A stretch of DNA of 64,000 nucleotides from JAGNLM01 sp964439835. Its GTDB lineage: Bacteria; Pseudomonadota; Gammaproteobacteria; JAABTG01. This document shows, piece after piece, positions 46,570 to 55,058 of the stretch (positions are counted from its first letter, which is position 1; the number at the start of each line of letters is the position of its first letter). Made by a program: the position numbers and the translations under genes. Where the stretch lies: assembly GCA_964439835.1 (NCBI GenBank), contig CAYTPQ010000002.1, positions 1 to 64,000 on the forward strand, read 5' to 3'. The notes beneath the pieces are model-generated. The model searched no databases and was not told where the DNA came from. It worked only from the letters and a program-made list of their open reading frames with translations.

Positions 46570-48758
46570 GCGAGCCGCAGCGGCAGGCTCCTCAGCCGCT
46601 TGCCGGTCGCGGCGAACAAGGCGTTGGCGACCGCCGGGGCGATCACCGGCACCGCCGGCTCCCCGACGCCGGTCGGGGGCGCGCTCGACTCGACGATGTG
46701 CACCTCGACCTCCGGCATCTCGCCGAAGCGCAGGATCGGGTAGTCGTGGAAGTTCGACTGCTCGACCACCCCGTCGGCCAGGGTGATGGCGCCGTGCAGG
46801 GCCGCCGCCAGGCCGAAGCCGATGCCGCCCTCCATCTGCGCCCGCACGATGTCCGGGTTGACCGCGATCCCGCAGTCGACCGCGCAGACCACCCGGTCCA
46901 CGTGGAAGGCGCCGTCAGCGCCCACGCTGACCTCGGCCACCTGGGCGACATAGCTGTGGAAGGACTCGTGCACCGCAACGCCGCGGCCGTGCCCGGGCGA
47001 CAGCGGCGCGCCCCAGCCCGCGGCCCAGGCGGCGAGCTCCAGCACCGCGCGGTGGCGCGGGTGGTCGGCGAGCAGCCCGAGGCGGAACGCGACCGGGTCC
47101 TTGCCCGCGGCGTGCGCCAGCTCGTCCACGAAGACCTCGGTGGAGAAGGCCGTGTGGGTCGAGCCGACCGAGCGCCACCACTGCACCGGCACGCCGAAGA
47201 CGGGGGAGTGCAGCTCGACCGTGAGGTTGGGGACCGCGTAGGGCAGGTTCGAGGCGCCCTCGACCGAGGTCGCGTCGACCCCGTCCTTCACCATGCCCCC
47301 CTCGAACGGCCCGCCCGCCATGATCGACTGGCCGGCCAGGCGGTGGGCCCAGGCGACCAGCCGCCCCTGGCCGTCCAGTCCCGCACGCAAGGTGTGGTAG
47401 AAGGCCGGCCGGTACCAGCCGGCCTTCATGTCGTCCTCGCGCGTCCACATCAGCCGGACGGGCGCCTTGCCGCCGATGGCCTTGACGACGTGGGCCGCCT
47501 CCAGCAGGTAGTCGGACTTGGGGTTGGCCCGCCGGCCGTAGCTGCCCCCCGCGTAGAGCATGTGCAGGCGGACCTGCTCGGGCTTGAGCCCGAAGAGCGC
47601 GGCCAGGTTGGCCTGGTCCACGGTCTGGAACTGCTCGCCGTTCCAGACGTCGCAGCCGTCGGTCCCCAGGCGGATGACGCAGTTCAGGGGCTCCAGGGCG
47701 GCGTGGGCCAGGTAGGGGAACTCGAAGGCCGCCTCCAGCACCTTCGCCGCGCCGGCCAGCGCCTTCTCGGCGTCGCCGTCCCGGCGCGCCGGCGCGCCGG
47801 GCGTCGCGGCGAGGCGCCGCAGCTCGGCCAGGATCGCGTCGCTGCCAAGGCGGAACGCGCCGCTCTCGTCCCAGTCGACGGCGAGGGCGTCGCGCCCTTT
47901 CTTGGCGGACCAGAAGTCGGTGGCGAGCACCGCGACGCCGGAGGGCACCGCGACCACCTCGACCACGCCCTTCACCGCCTTCGCGCGCCCCGCGTCGAAG
48001 CCTTTGACCCTGGCGCCGAAGCGCGGGGGGTGGGCGACCACGGCGGTGAGCATCCCCGGCAGGCGGAAGTCCTGGGTATAGACGGCCTGCCCCTCGATCT
48101 TCGGGCGGGCGTCCTTGCGCGGGACGTGCTTGCCGATGAAGACGAAGTCCTTCGGCTCCTTCAGCCGGACCGCCTCGGCAGGAGGCACGGTCAAGCCTGC
48201 GGCCCGTGGGGCCAGCTCACCGAAGGTCGCCTTGCGCCCGCTCGGGGCGTGGACGACCACCCCAGACCTCACCTGCACCTCGCGGGCCGGGACGCCCCAA
48301 GCTTCGGCCGCGGCCTGCACCAGCATGGCGCGGGCGGTGGCGCCGGCCCGGCGCATCTGCTCCCAGGAGTTGGCGATGGCAGTGCTGCCGCCGGTGCCCT
48401 GCACCGGGCCCCACAGAAGGTTGTTGTAGAGCGTGGCGTCGGCCGGGGCGCCTTCCACCCGAACCTGATGCCAGGCGGCGTCGAGCTCCTCGGCGACCAG
48501 GGTGGCGAGACCGGTGTACGTGCCCTGGCCCATCTCCAAGTGCTTCGCGATCACCGTCACCGTGTCGTCTGCCGCGATGCGCACGAAGGCGTTCGGGGCG
48601 AGGGTGGCCGGCGCGACGGACTCCTGAGCTGCGGCAGTCCCGCCTGGAGCTGCCGGACCGTCCGCCCCGGCCCGGGGTAGGTAGACGGCGAGGGTCAGGC
48701 CGGCCCCGGCCTGCAGGAAGCGGCGGCGGCTCTCGTTGACGATCCGTGGGGCGCTCAC
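46566..48758 (-). CDS. molybdopterin-binding subunit of an aldehyde/isoquinoline oxidoreductase (IorB type)
   Basis: A 730-residue large subunit of the xanthine oxidase family. It has a Tat signal (SRRRFLQAGAGLTLAVYLPR), so it is exported folded. Cofactor motifs are EMGQGTYTGLATLVAEELDA, GGSYGRRANP, and the C-terminal GVGEPAVPVIAPAVANAL carrying the catalytic Glu. The middle PVQWWRSVGSTHTAF block is typical of IorB-like enzymes. With the [2Fe-2S] subunit it oxidises an aldehyde or N-heterocycle in the periplasm. There is no FAD subunit, and the usual cytochrome c partner is not in the window. It starts with GTG overlapping the small-subunit stop as GTGA. Confidence 0.9.
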   Translation of the reverse strand: MSAPRIVNESRRRFLQAGAGLTLAVYLPRAGADGPAAPGGTAAAQESVAPATLAPNAFVRIAADDTVTVIAKHLEMGQGTYTGLATLVAEELDAAWHQVRVEGAPADATLYNNLLWGPVQGTGGSTAIANSWEQMRRAGATARAMLVQAAAEAWGVPAREVQVRSGVVVHAPSGRKATFGELAPRAAGLTVPPAEAVRLKEPKDFVFIGKHVPRKDARPKIEGQAVYTQDFRLPGMLTAVVAHPPRFGARVKGFDAGRAKAVKGVVEVVAVPSGVAVLATDFWSAKKGRDALAVDWDESGAFRLGSDAILAELRRLAATPGAPARRDGDAEKALAGAAKVLEAAFEFPYLAHAALEPLNCVIRLGTDGCDVWNGEQFQTVDQANLAALFGLKPEQVRLHMLYAGGSYGRRANPKSDYLLEAAHVVKAIGGKAPVRLMWTREDDMKAGWYRPAFYHTLRAGLDGQGRLVAWAHRLAGQSIMAGGPFEGGMVKDGVDATSVEGASNLPYAVPNLTVELHSPVFGVPVQWWRSVGSTHTAFSTEVFVDELAHAAGKDPVAFRLGLLADHPRHRAVLELAAWAAGWGAPLSPGHGRGVAVHESFHSYVAQVAEVSVGADGAFHVDRVVCAVDCGIAVNPDIVRAQMEGGIGFGLAAALHGAITLADGVVEQSNFHDYPILRFGEMPEVEVHIVESSAPPTGVGEPAVPVIAPAVANALFAATGKRLRSLPLRLA

Positions 48759-49225
48759 TTCGCACCTCCTGCGGCGAGGGTCTTCGCCGCCTCGCGGACG
48801 GCCGAGCGCACCCGCGCGTAGGTGGCGCAGCGGCAGAGGCTCTGACCCATGGCCGCCTCGATCTCGGTCTCGGTCGGCTGGGGGTTGCGCTGCAGGAGCG
48901 CGGTGGCGGTCATCACCTGGCCCGGTGTACAGAAGCCGCACTGGACCACCTGGTGCCGCTCCCAGGCGTCTTTCACCGCACGGCCGGCCGGCGAGTCCAG
49001 GCCCTCCAGGGTGGTCACCGTTTTGCCCGCCGCGGCCGCGAGCGGGACCGCGCAGGACCGCACCGGCTCGCCGTCGACAAAGACCGTGCAGGCCCCGCAG
49101 AGGGCCATGCCGCAGCCGTACTTGGGACTGGTGACGCCCAGGTGGTCGCGCAGGGCCCAGAGCAGGGGGGTGTCGGGGGCGGCGTCGATCTCCCGGGTCT
49201 TGCCGTTGACGGTCAGGGTGATCAT
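48755..49225 (-). CDS. [2Fe-2S] subunit of the molybdenum hydroxylase (IorA type)
   Basis: A 156-residue ferredoxin-like subunit with two clusters. The first is bound by the plant-type motif YGCGMALCGACTVFVDG, and the second by CGFCTPGQ and SLCRCATY. It passes electrons from the Mo centre of the large subunit. The ATG at 49225 gives the standard start MITLTVNGK. It has no Tat signal and would be co-exported with its partner. Confidence 0.93.
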   Translation of the reverse strand: MITLTVNGKTREIDAAPDTPLLWALRDHLGVTSPKYGCGMALCGACTVFVDGEPVRSCAVPLAAAAGKTVTTLEGLDSPAGRAVKDAWERHQVVQCGFCTPGQVMTATALLQRNPQPTETEIEAAMGQSLCRCATYARVRSAVREAAKTLAAGGAK

Positions 49226-49399
49226 GCGGGCTCTCCAGAGGACGCCGGCCCACCGGCCCCTGCGGGTTCGCTCGGGGCGCGGGCCGCGGCTGGCGACCTA
49301 AGGATCGGACATTGGCCGGTCCGCCGCCAGGGGGTCCGCCAGCGCTTTCTGACCCTCCGCGAGCCTGGGGCGCCAGGAGAGAGCGGGCGGCCTATTCTG

Positions 49400-49424
49400 G
49401 ATTCCGGCTTTCGCCGGCACGACG
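49400..49424. repeat. REP-type palindrome, third (partial) copy
   Basis: GATTCCGGCTTTCGCCGGCA forms CCGGC/GCCGG with a 4-nt loop. It belongs to the family at 10471 and 32407 and lies between the CPBP protease gene and the hydroxylase operon. The 49226-49447 interval otherwise holds nothing I recognise. Confidence 0.55.
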
Positions 49425-49447
49425 CAGGGGCCTTGTTCGGAGTGTCC

Positions 49448-50053
49448 TTAGGTTGAGGGAGTAACGGGCGCCACTGTGAAGATGACCGCGCTCCAGAGGG
49501 AGTGGGAGACGATGAGCGCCGTCAGGTCGCGCCGCCACAGGTACTGGGCGCCCCACCAGGCGCCGGCGACCAGGGCGGCCAGCACCAGCATGAGATTGCC
49601 GGAGAAGGCGTGGACGCCGCCGTAGACGAGGGTGGCGGCGACGTAGCCGCCCGCCGGCCCCAGGCGGGTCATCAGCCGGCCCTGCAGGAATCCGCGCCAG
49701 AAGACCTCCTCCGCGGGGCCCGTCACCAGGAACAGCAGCAGGAACACGGCCACTCGCGAGGCACCCTCGCCGAGTTCGTAGATCCCGCCGACCTGGCCGC
49801 CGGCGCCCGGGACGATCAGGGGCGCCAGGGCGTTCCCGGCGTAGAACACCGCGTACAGGAGGGCGGCGGAGAGGACGCCGATGCCGACGGACGCGGCCGT
49901 GAAGCGGATGCGGGGCCGCTCCCAGAGCAGGGCGTAGAGGGCGACGGTGCTCGCCGTCAGGCCGAGCTTGACCCAGAAGTTGCCCCAGTCGAGGCCGAAC
50001 AGAAAGGCCCAGCCGACGACCGCGAGCGCGATCCCGCCGGCGACTACTCCCAC
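49448..50053 (-). CDS. CPBP-family intramembrane metalloprotease
   Basis: A 201-residue membrane protein with about six helices. It has the CPBP motifs GPAEEVFWRGFLQG (EExxxR, near 112-125), a His in LVYGGVHAFSGN (FxxxH-type), and HSLW near the end. Members cleave within the membrane or bind partner proteins. The start is GTG and overlaps the menA-like stop by 10 bp, so the two are coupled. Confidence 0.87.
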   Translation of the reverse strand: MGVVAGGIALAVVGWAFLFGLDWGNFWVKLGLTASTVALYALLWERPRIRFTAASVGIGVLSAALLYAVFYAGNALAPLIVPGAGGQVGGIYELGEGASRVAVFLLLFLVTGPAEEVFWRGFLQGRLMTRLGPAGGYVAATLVYGGVHAFSGNLMLVLAALVAGAWWGAQYLWRRDLTALIVSHSLWSAVIFTVAPVTPST

Positions 50054-50940
50054 GGCGTCAGCTGCCCGGCGAACAGCCCGCCCAGGAACAGCAGGCCGAA
50101 GACGGTGTCGAGCTTCGCAGTCATGGCGTCGGCCATGGCCGGCATGCCGTTGCGGAAGTGCCCGAGCAGCTCGAAGGCCATGGGCAGGGAGAGGAAGACC
50201 GCGAGCACCCAGGGGCTCAGGCCGCCGGTCAACACCGCGCCGAGGGTGTAGGCGTAGGCGGAGAGCATCAGAGCGCTGAAGAGGTGGAGACCATTCTCCC
50301 GGCCGAGCTCCGTGCCGAGGGTGCGGATGCCGGTGCGCCCGTCGTGGTCGATGTCCCGCAGGTTGTTGGCGAGCAGCACTAGGGCGACCAGCGCCCCAAA
50401 TGGCACCGAGACGGCCAGCGCGTCCAGCGACAGGGTCCCGCGTTGCACGGCGTGCGCGCCCTCGACCATCAGCGGCCCCCAGATCAGGAACACCGCCACC
50501 TCGCCCAGGGCGCGGTACTTCAGGGCCAGGGGCCTGGCGGTGTAGGCCAGGGTCAGGACCAGCCCGGCGAGCGACAGCCAGAGGATGTGGGTAGAGCGGT
50601 ACGCCGCGAGCGTCAGCCCGATCCCGGCGGCCAGCGCGAGCAGCAACAGTCCCTCGGTCAGCAGGGCCCGGGGGCTCAGCAGACCCGCGAGGATCGGGTG
50701 GGGCCGATAGATCGCGGTGGGTGAGTCGACCTGGTCGACACCGTTACGCGAGTCGAAGTAGTCGTTCAACACGTTGCCGGCGGCGTGCACCAGGACCGCC
50801 CCGAGGGCGGTCAGCAGTAACCAGCCCCAGGCGACCGGACCCTGTTCCGCGGCCACCGCAGTCCCGAGCCCGACCGAGAGCAGCGACATGGTGAACGACC
50901 AGGGTCGGGTGGCGAGGACGTAGCTTCGGAGGCTGGGCAT
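50044..50940 (-). CDS. menA: UbiA-family prenyltransferase, MenA-like
   Basis: A 298-residue integral membrane enzyme. The two Asp-rich motifs are present: GNVLNDYFDSRNGVDQVDSP near residue 55-74 and NNLRDIDHDGRTG near 188-200. The order and sequence match 1,4-dihydroxy-2-naphthoate prenyltransferase, which joins a polyprenyl chain to the quinone head. Other UbiA roles cannot be excluded, since no other men gene lies in the window. I chose ATG 50940 (MPSLRSYVLATRPWSF); a TTG at 50979 is in frame. Confidence 0.85.
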   Translation of the reverse strand: MPSLRSYVLATRPWSFTMSLLSVGLGTAVAAEQGPVAWGWLLLTALGAVLVHAAGNVLNDYFDSRNGVDQVDSPTAIYRPHPILAGLLSPRALLTEGLLLLALAAGIGLTLAAYRSTHILWLSLAGLVLTLAYTARPLALKYRALGEVAVFLIWGPLMVEGAHAVQRGTLSLDALAVSVPFGALVALVLLANNLRDIDHDGRTGIRTLGTELGRENGLHLFSALMLSAYAYTLGAVLTGGLSPWVLAVFLSLPMAFELLGHFRNGMPAMADAMTAKLDTVFGLLFLGGLFAGQLTPWE

Positions 50941-51165
50941 CGAGGTCGGTCCGCAGGCATGCGCGCGTCGTCGTTGCAAAGCCTACCATGGGACTCAAGG
51001 TGAAGCGTGCCTTCCGGAGCCGGAGGCAGGGTTGCGACCGGGGTACTGGTGGCGGTCGCCGCAAGCCCAGCAACGCCGTCAACCGGCTGGGAGCGTCGCC
51101 CCGCCGCGATACCCCGCGCACCTCCCGGCCGGGCCGGCAGGGTGTTGGGAAACACCCGCACCCTG

Positions 51166-51351
51166 CTAGTCCGGGCAATAGCAGGCCGTTTCCCCCCAGT
51201 CGGGGTGCTCGGCGACCGCGTGGGCGTGGCAGACCTCCCGGGCGGCGGCGATGGTCTCGGCGTAAAAGTGCTCGTGGCAGACCCGGCAGCGGCAGTGCTT
51301 GGGTTCCTTCTTCAGCGAGTGCTCGGGTACCTGGCGCGTCTCCTCGGTCAT
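51166..51351 (-). CDS. small cysteine/histidine-rich protein
   Basis: A 61-residue protein. HCRCRVCHEHF, VCHAHAVAEH and ACYC give six Cys and several His in an arrangement that could bind one zinc. There is no signal peptide or membrane helix. Codon use matches the neighbours. The ATG has only a weak AGG upstream. It ends 14 bp from the YpfJ-type gene start region on the same strand, but order places it downstream of nothing obvious; function unknown. Confidence 0.55.
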   Translation of the reverse strand: MTEETRQVPEHSLKKEPKHCRCRVCHEHFYAETIAAAREVCHAHAVAEHPDWGETACYCPD

Positions 51352-51365
51352 CCTGCGTTACCCCC

Positions 51366-52247
51366 TCAGAGCTGCGCGGCGCCAAAGGTGTCGCAGGCGG
51401 CGAGCTTGCCCTGCTCCAGGCCCCGCTTGAACCAGCGCACGCGCTGGGCGGAGCTACCGTGAGTGAAGCTGTCCGGCGTCACCTGACCCTGGGATTGCCG
51501 CTGCAGGCGGTCGTCGCCGATGGCGCTGGCGGCGCCGAGCGCCTCCTCCACGTCGCCGGCCTCCAGGACCTGTCGCGCCCGGTCGGCGTGGTGGGCCCAG
51601 ACCCCGGCGAGGCAGTCGGCCTGCAGCTCCAGCTTCACCGACAGGCGGTTGCCCTCGACCTCGTCCACCTGGCGGCGCAGGGACTGCACCTTGTCCGAGA
51701 TCCCGAGCAGGTTCTGGACGTGGTGACCGACCTCGTGGGCGACGACGTAGGCCTGGGCGAAGTCGCCCGGCGCGCGGAAGCGCGTGCGCATCTCGTCGTA
51801 GAAGGCCAGGTCGATGTAGACCTTCTTGTCGGCGGGGCAGTAGAAGGGCCCCATGGCGGCCTGAGCGAAGCCGCAGGCGGAGTGGACGACCCCGCTGAAG
51901 AGGACCAGCTTCGGCTCCTCGTAGGTCCGCCCGGACTGGCGGAACAGCGCGTGCCAGGTGTCCTCCGTGTCGGCCAGCACCACCGAGACGAACTGCGCCA
52001 GCTCGTCCTCTGCCGCCGATCGGGGTGCCGTCGGGGATGTCGCATCCTGGGTCGACCCCGGGAGCGGGCCGGTCGGGATCCCCTGCATCAGGATGGTGGG
52101 GTCGACGCCGAACACCAGCGCCAGCAGGACGACGGCGATCAGGCCGGCTCCGCCCAGCCGCCCCCCACCGAGGCCCATCGGCACGGACGACCGCTGGCCC
52201 CGCCGGTCCTCTACGTTGTCGCTCTGTCTCCCCGTTCTCCAGCGCAT
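51366..52247 (-). CDS. YpfJ-type neutral zinc metallopeptidase
   Basis: A 293-residue protein anchored by one N-terminal helix (about 33-48, GAGLIAVVLLALVFGV). The extracytoplasmic domain carries the zinc motif YVVAHEVGHHVQNLLG near 167-182 and the ligand region LQADCLAGVWAHHAD near 208-222. FYCPADKKVYIDLAFYDEM is a conserved block of the family. Substrates are unknown. GGAAGGAGGG lies 5 nt before the ATG. The 52248-52517 interval upstream holds no gene. Confidence 0.9.
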   Translation of the reverse strand: MRWRTGRQSDNVEDRRGQRSSVPMGLGGGRLGGAGLIAVVLLALVFGVDPTILMQGIPTGPLPGSTQDATSPTAPRSAAEDELAQFVSVVLADTEDTWHALFRQSGRTYEEPKLVLFSGVVHSACGFAQAAMGPFYCPADKKVYIDLAFYDEMRTRFRAPGDFAQAYVVAHEVGHHVQNLLGISDKVQSLRRQVDEVEGNRLSVKLELQADCLAGVWAHHADRARQVLEAGDVEEALGAASAIGDDRLQRQSQGQVTPDSFTHGSSAQRVRWFKRGLEQGKLAACDTFGAAQL

Positions 52248-52517
52248 GCGTGCCCTCCTTCCGGGAGCGTCGTGGACGATGCCCTCCCCCGGGCGGCGAA
52301 GGGCGTCGGTAGCGCGGTCTCCGCGCGTGGTCGCCGGGCCGTCTGCCTGCCCGGAGAATAGACGCTCGGCGGCCGCCGACTCTACCGCCGGGGGACCCGG
52401 AGAAACCGCCGGTCTGGCGCGGAGGCGGGCGGTCGTGACAAACTAAGTGTAACGAATCGGTAAGAAACCCATACGTACCAGGGGCCTCTGGACGCCCGTG
52501 GAAGGAGCCGCACGCAT

Positions 52518-53135
52518 ATGTCGACCCCCGCTTCGTCCGTCCGGACGCTCATCCGCCCCGAGGGAGGCTGGACGGCCGCCGCAAAGCGGACCCTCCTTCC
52601 CGTGCAGTGGGCAGCAGCCCGGACGTTGTTCATCGGCTACGTGGGATTTGCCCTCTTCACCGTCGTTGGCGGGTTCCTGACCGCTCCGCTGGCGACCTGG
52701 TACTTCCTGGGCGACTGGCGCTTCTGGCGGCACTGGCGTACCGGCGTCCGGCTCTACGGCCAGGGCTGGCGCATGTTCGGGCTGATGCTGAAGGGCGAGA
52801 GCGGCTTCATGCTCGACGTCCCGATGACGGCACCGCCGCACACCGCGCCGGTGGCCGCGCTGGTCGACCTGAACCCGAACTGGGCGCACGGCGGCTCCTG
52901 CGGCCCGTGCAGCCGCTGTTGCTCCCAGATCCACTGCCCCGTGCTGGACACGGAGACGGGGTTCTGCCGCGGCTACGACGCCTTCTACTGGCGCTACTTC
53001 AACTGCGGGCGCTTCCCCTCCAGCCAGCGCGAGATCGACTACTACGGCTGCCCGAAGTGGGTGATGAAGGAGATCCTGGTCGCCCCGCCCGTCCTCGAGC
53101 CGCGCCCGGTCGAGGCGATGGTGTCGGAGGGGTGA
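52518..53135 (+). CDS. membrane protein with a cysteine-rich cluster
   Basis: A 205-residue protein. One or two hydrophobic segments (about 34-65, TLFIGYVGFALFTVVGGFLT and on) are followed by a soluble domain with eight Cys: GSCGPCSRCCSQIHCPVLD (five within 13 residues), then single Cys in GFCRGYD, FNCGRFP and YYGCPKW. The pattern suits an Fe-S cluster or a zinc site near the membrane. I do not recognise a named family. The GGAAGGAGCC upstream supports the start. Repeat copy D follows 35 bp after the stop. Confidence 0.7.
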   Translation: MSTPASSVRTLIRPEGGWTAAAKRTLLPVQWAAARTLFIGYVGFALFTVVGGFLTAPLATWYFLGDWRFWRHWRTGVRLYGQGWRMFGLMLKGESGFMLDVPMTAPPHTAPVAALVDLNPNWAHGGSCGPCSRCCSQIHCPVLDTETGFCRGYDAFYWRYFNCGRFPSSQREIDYYGCPKWVMKEILVAPPVLEPRPVEAMVSEG

Positions 53136-53170
53136 GGCACTTCAGACGGAAGACACCCGGCTGCCCGGAG

Positions 53171-53280
53171 GCCGGTCTCAGGTACGGTCCCGCGGGACAC
53201 GCCGCAAGTACGTCCCTGTAGGCTCGTCTGCCGCCGTCCCTGGCGTCAGACGGTCCCGCAGGACCGCACCCGAGACCGGC
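53171..53280 (+). repeat. long bulged-hairpin repeat, copy D
   Basis: A complete copy in plus orientation. The outer arms at 53171-53188 and 53263-53280 pair over 16 of 18 positions. The two differences (A against C) become U-G wobbles in minus-strand RNA. It is subtype 2, with CAAG in the bulge and apical stem TCTG-CGCC/GGCG-CAGA. It lies 35 bp after the cysteine-rich membrane protein. Confidence 0.9.
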
Positions 53281-53337
53281 TCGCCTTTGCAGTGCAGTTG
53301 AATCCCCTGCGCAGCAGAATCTCCCAGAGAGTCTGCC

Positions 53338-54114
53338 ATGCTTGAGCTGACCTCCTACCTCTCGGGCCTCGCCGCCCTGCTCGGTCTCGCGGTCATCGGT
53401 TGGGCTGCGAGTGTTGCCAAGGGCGACGCCGGGCTGGTGGACAGCCTGTGGTCGCTGTTCTTCCTGCTGGCTGCCCTCGTCTACGCGGCGACCGTATCGG
53501 AGAGCGGTCCCCGCGCGCCGCTGGTGCTGACCCTGGTCACGCTCTGGGCGTTGCGGCTCTCGGCCCACGTCACCTGGCGCAACTGGGGCCAGCCGGAGGA
53601 CCGCCGCTACCGCGCGATCCGCGAGCGCAACGAGCCCGGTTTCCGCTGGAAGAGCCTGTACCTGGTGTTCGGGCTGCAGGCGACGCTCGCTTGGGTCATC
53701 TCCGTCCCCCTGCTGGTGGCCATCGCCTCGCCGGGGCCGCTCACCGCCCTGGACTACGCGGGCGTGGCACTCTGGCTCACCGGGGTGTTCTTCGAGGCGG
53801 TCGGCGACTGGCAGCTCGCCCGCTTCAAGGCCCGCCCGGAGAACGCCGGCCGGGTCATGGACCGGGGCCTCTGGCGCTACACCCGCCACCCGAACTACTT
53901 CGGTGAGGCCTGCCTGTGGTGGGGGTTCTTCGTGATCGCCGCCGCCGGCGGGGGCTGGTGGACCGTCTTCGCGCCAGTGCTGATGACCTACCTGCTGCTG
54001 CGGGTCTCCGGCGTCGCCCTGCTCGAGCAGGACATCGGCGAGCGGCGCCCCGGTTATCGCGAGTATGTGGCCCGCACCAACGCCTTCCTGCCGGGGCCGC
54101 CGAGAACGCTCTAG
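53338..54114 (+). CDS. DUF1295 membrane protein (steroid 5-alpha-reductase-like)
   Basis: A 258-residue protein with about six helices. The C-terminal motif LWRYTRHPNYFGEACLWWGFF is the NADPH-binding signature shared by DUF1295, steroid 5-alpha-reductase and ICMT proteins. HVTWRNWGQPEDRRY near residue 77 is the DUF1295 signature. A lipid-modifying reductase is likely, but substrate is unknown. It converges with the alpha-E gene, overlapping by 4 bp. Confidence 0.86.
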   Translation: MLELTSYLSGLAALLGLAVIGWAASVAKGDAGLVDSLWSLFFLLAALVYAATVSESGPRAPLVLTLVTLWALRLSAHVTWRNWGQPEDRRYRAIRERNEPGFRWKSLYLVFGLQATLAWVISVPLLVAIASPGPLTALDYAGVALWLTGVFFEAVGDWQLARFKARPENAGRVMDRGLWRYTRHPNYFGEACLWWGFFVIAAAGGGWWTVFAPVLMTYLLLRVSGVALLEQDIGERRPGYREYVARTNAFLPGPPRTL

Positions 54115-55058
54115 GCCGCCGTCGTCGGCTCGATCAGGAAGTAGGTCCGGCTGATCTCGTCGTTCAGCTGGCCAAGCGCGAGCTCGAGCTGGTCGATGTA
54201 CTGGTGCAGTTCCGCCTGGCTCATGGCCGCGAGGTCCGCCGACTGCACCGCGCGCTGGATCCGGGTGGTGGCCCGTAGCGGCGCGTCGTTGCGGGGCAGC
54301 CGGAACAAGCTGTGCTCGACCACCGACAGGCAATGGTAGAAGGCCCGCGGAAAGTCGGAGTCCTTGAACAGGAACCTCAGCACGTCCGCACGCCCGACGC
54401 GGACTTGCATCTTGCGCCGGTACATCTGGTAGGCGGTCAGCGACTTCAGCACGCTCATCCAGAGGATGTTCTCGAACGGCCGCAGCCCGGTCGGGTCCTC
54501 CGGCAGCAGGCTCGCCGAGCGCACGTCGACGATCCGGATGGTCATGTCGGCGCGCTCCAGGTTCCGCCCGATGCGCAGGAAGTCGTAGCCGGCGTCATTG
54601 TTCATGGTGCCCGCGAGCATCCCCGCCAGCGTCTGCGTCCCCAGGATCACGTGCTTCAGGTACGCGTAGCGCCCGCGCTTCGCGAGCCCGCCGCTCGCGT
54701 TGTCCTTGGCGTAGAGGTACAGCTCGTTGAGCGACTCCCAGGCCTCGCGCGGCATGAAGTCGCGGATGGTGCGGGCGTTCTCGCGCGCGAAGTAGAGCGA
54801 GGTCAGCATCGAGCCGGGGTTGGCGGTCTCCGTCACCAGGAACTTCAGCACGCTGCGTTCGTCACAGCCGCTGCCGTGGCGCTCGGCGAACAGGGCCTCC
54901 GCGCCGGTGATGGCGATGAGCGGCTGCCACTCAGGCGTGGTCCCGCGCGGCAGGTCGAGGAGCAGGTTGGCGTTGACGTTGACCATCCGCGCGGTGTTCT
55001 CCGCGCGCTCGAGGTACCGCCCCAGCCAGTAGAGGTTCTCTGCGACGCGCGAGAGCAT
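54111..55058 (-). CDS. alpha-E domain protein (COG2307)
   Basis: A 315-residue all-helical protein that begins MLSRVAENLYWLGRYLERAE and ends with a helix near HQYIDQLELALGQLNDEISR. These are the marks of the alpha-E family, whose members are found with ATP-grasp, transglutaminase and Anbu genes. It has no known enzymatic site. The ATG overlaps the ATP-grasp stop by one base (TGATG), so the two are coupled. Third gene of the minus-strand arm of the Anbu module. Confidence 0.92.
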   Translation of the reverse strand: MLSRVAENLYWLGRYLERAENTARMVNVNANLLLDLPRGTTPEWQPLIAITGAEALFAERHGSGCDERSVLKFLVTETANPGSMLTSLYFARENARTIRDFMPREAWESLNELYLYAKDNASGGLAKRGRYAYLKHVILGTQTLAGMLAGTMNNDAGYDFLRIGRNLERADMTIRIVDVRSASLLPEDPTGLRPFENILWMSVLKSLTAYQMYRRKMQVRVGRADVLRFLFKDSDFPRAFYHCLSVVEHSLFRLPRNDAPLRATTRIQRAVQSADLAAMSQAELHQYIDQLELALGQLNDEISRTYFLIEPTTAA

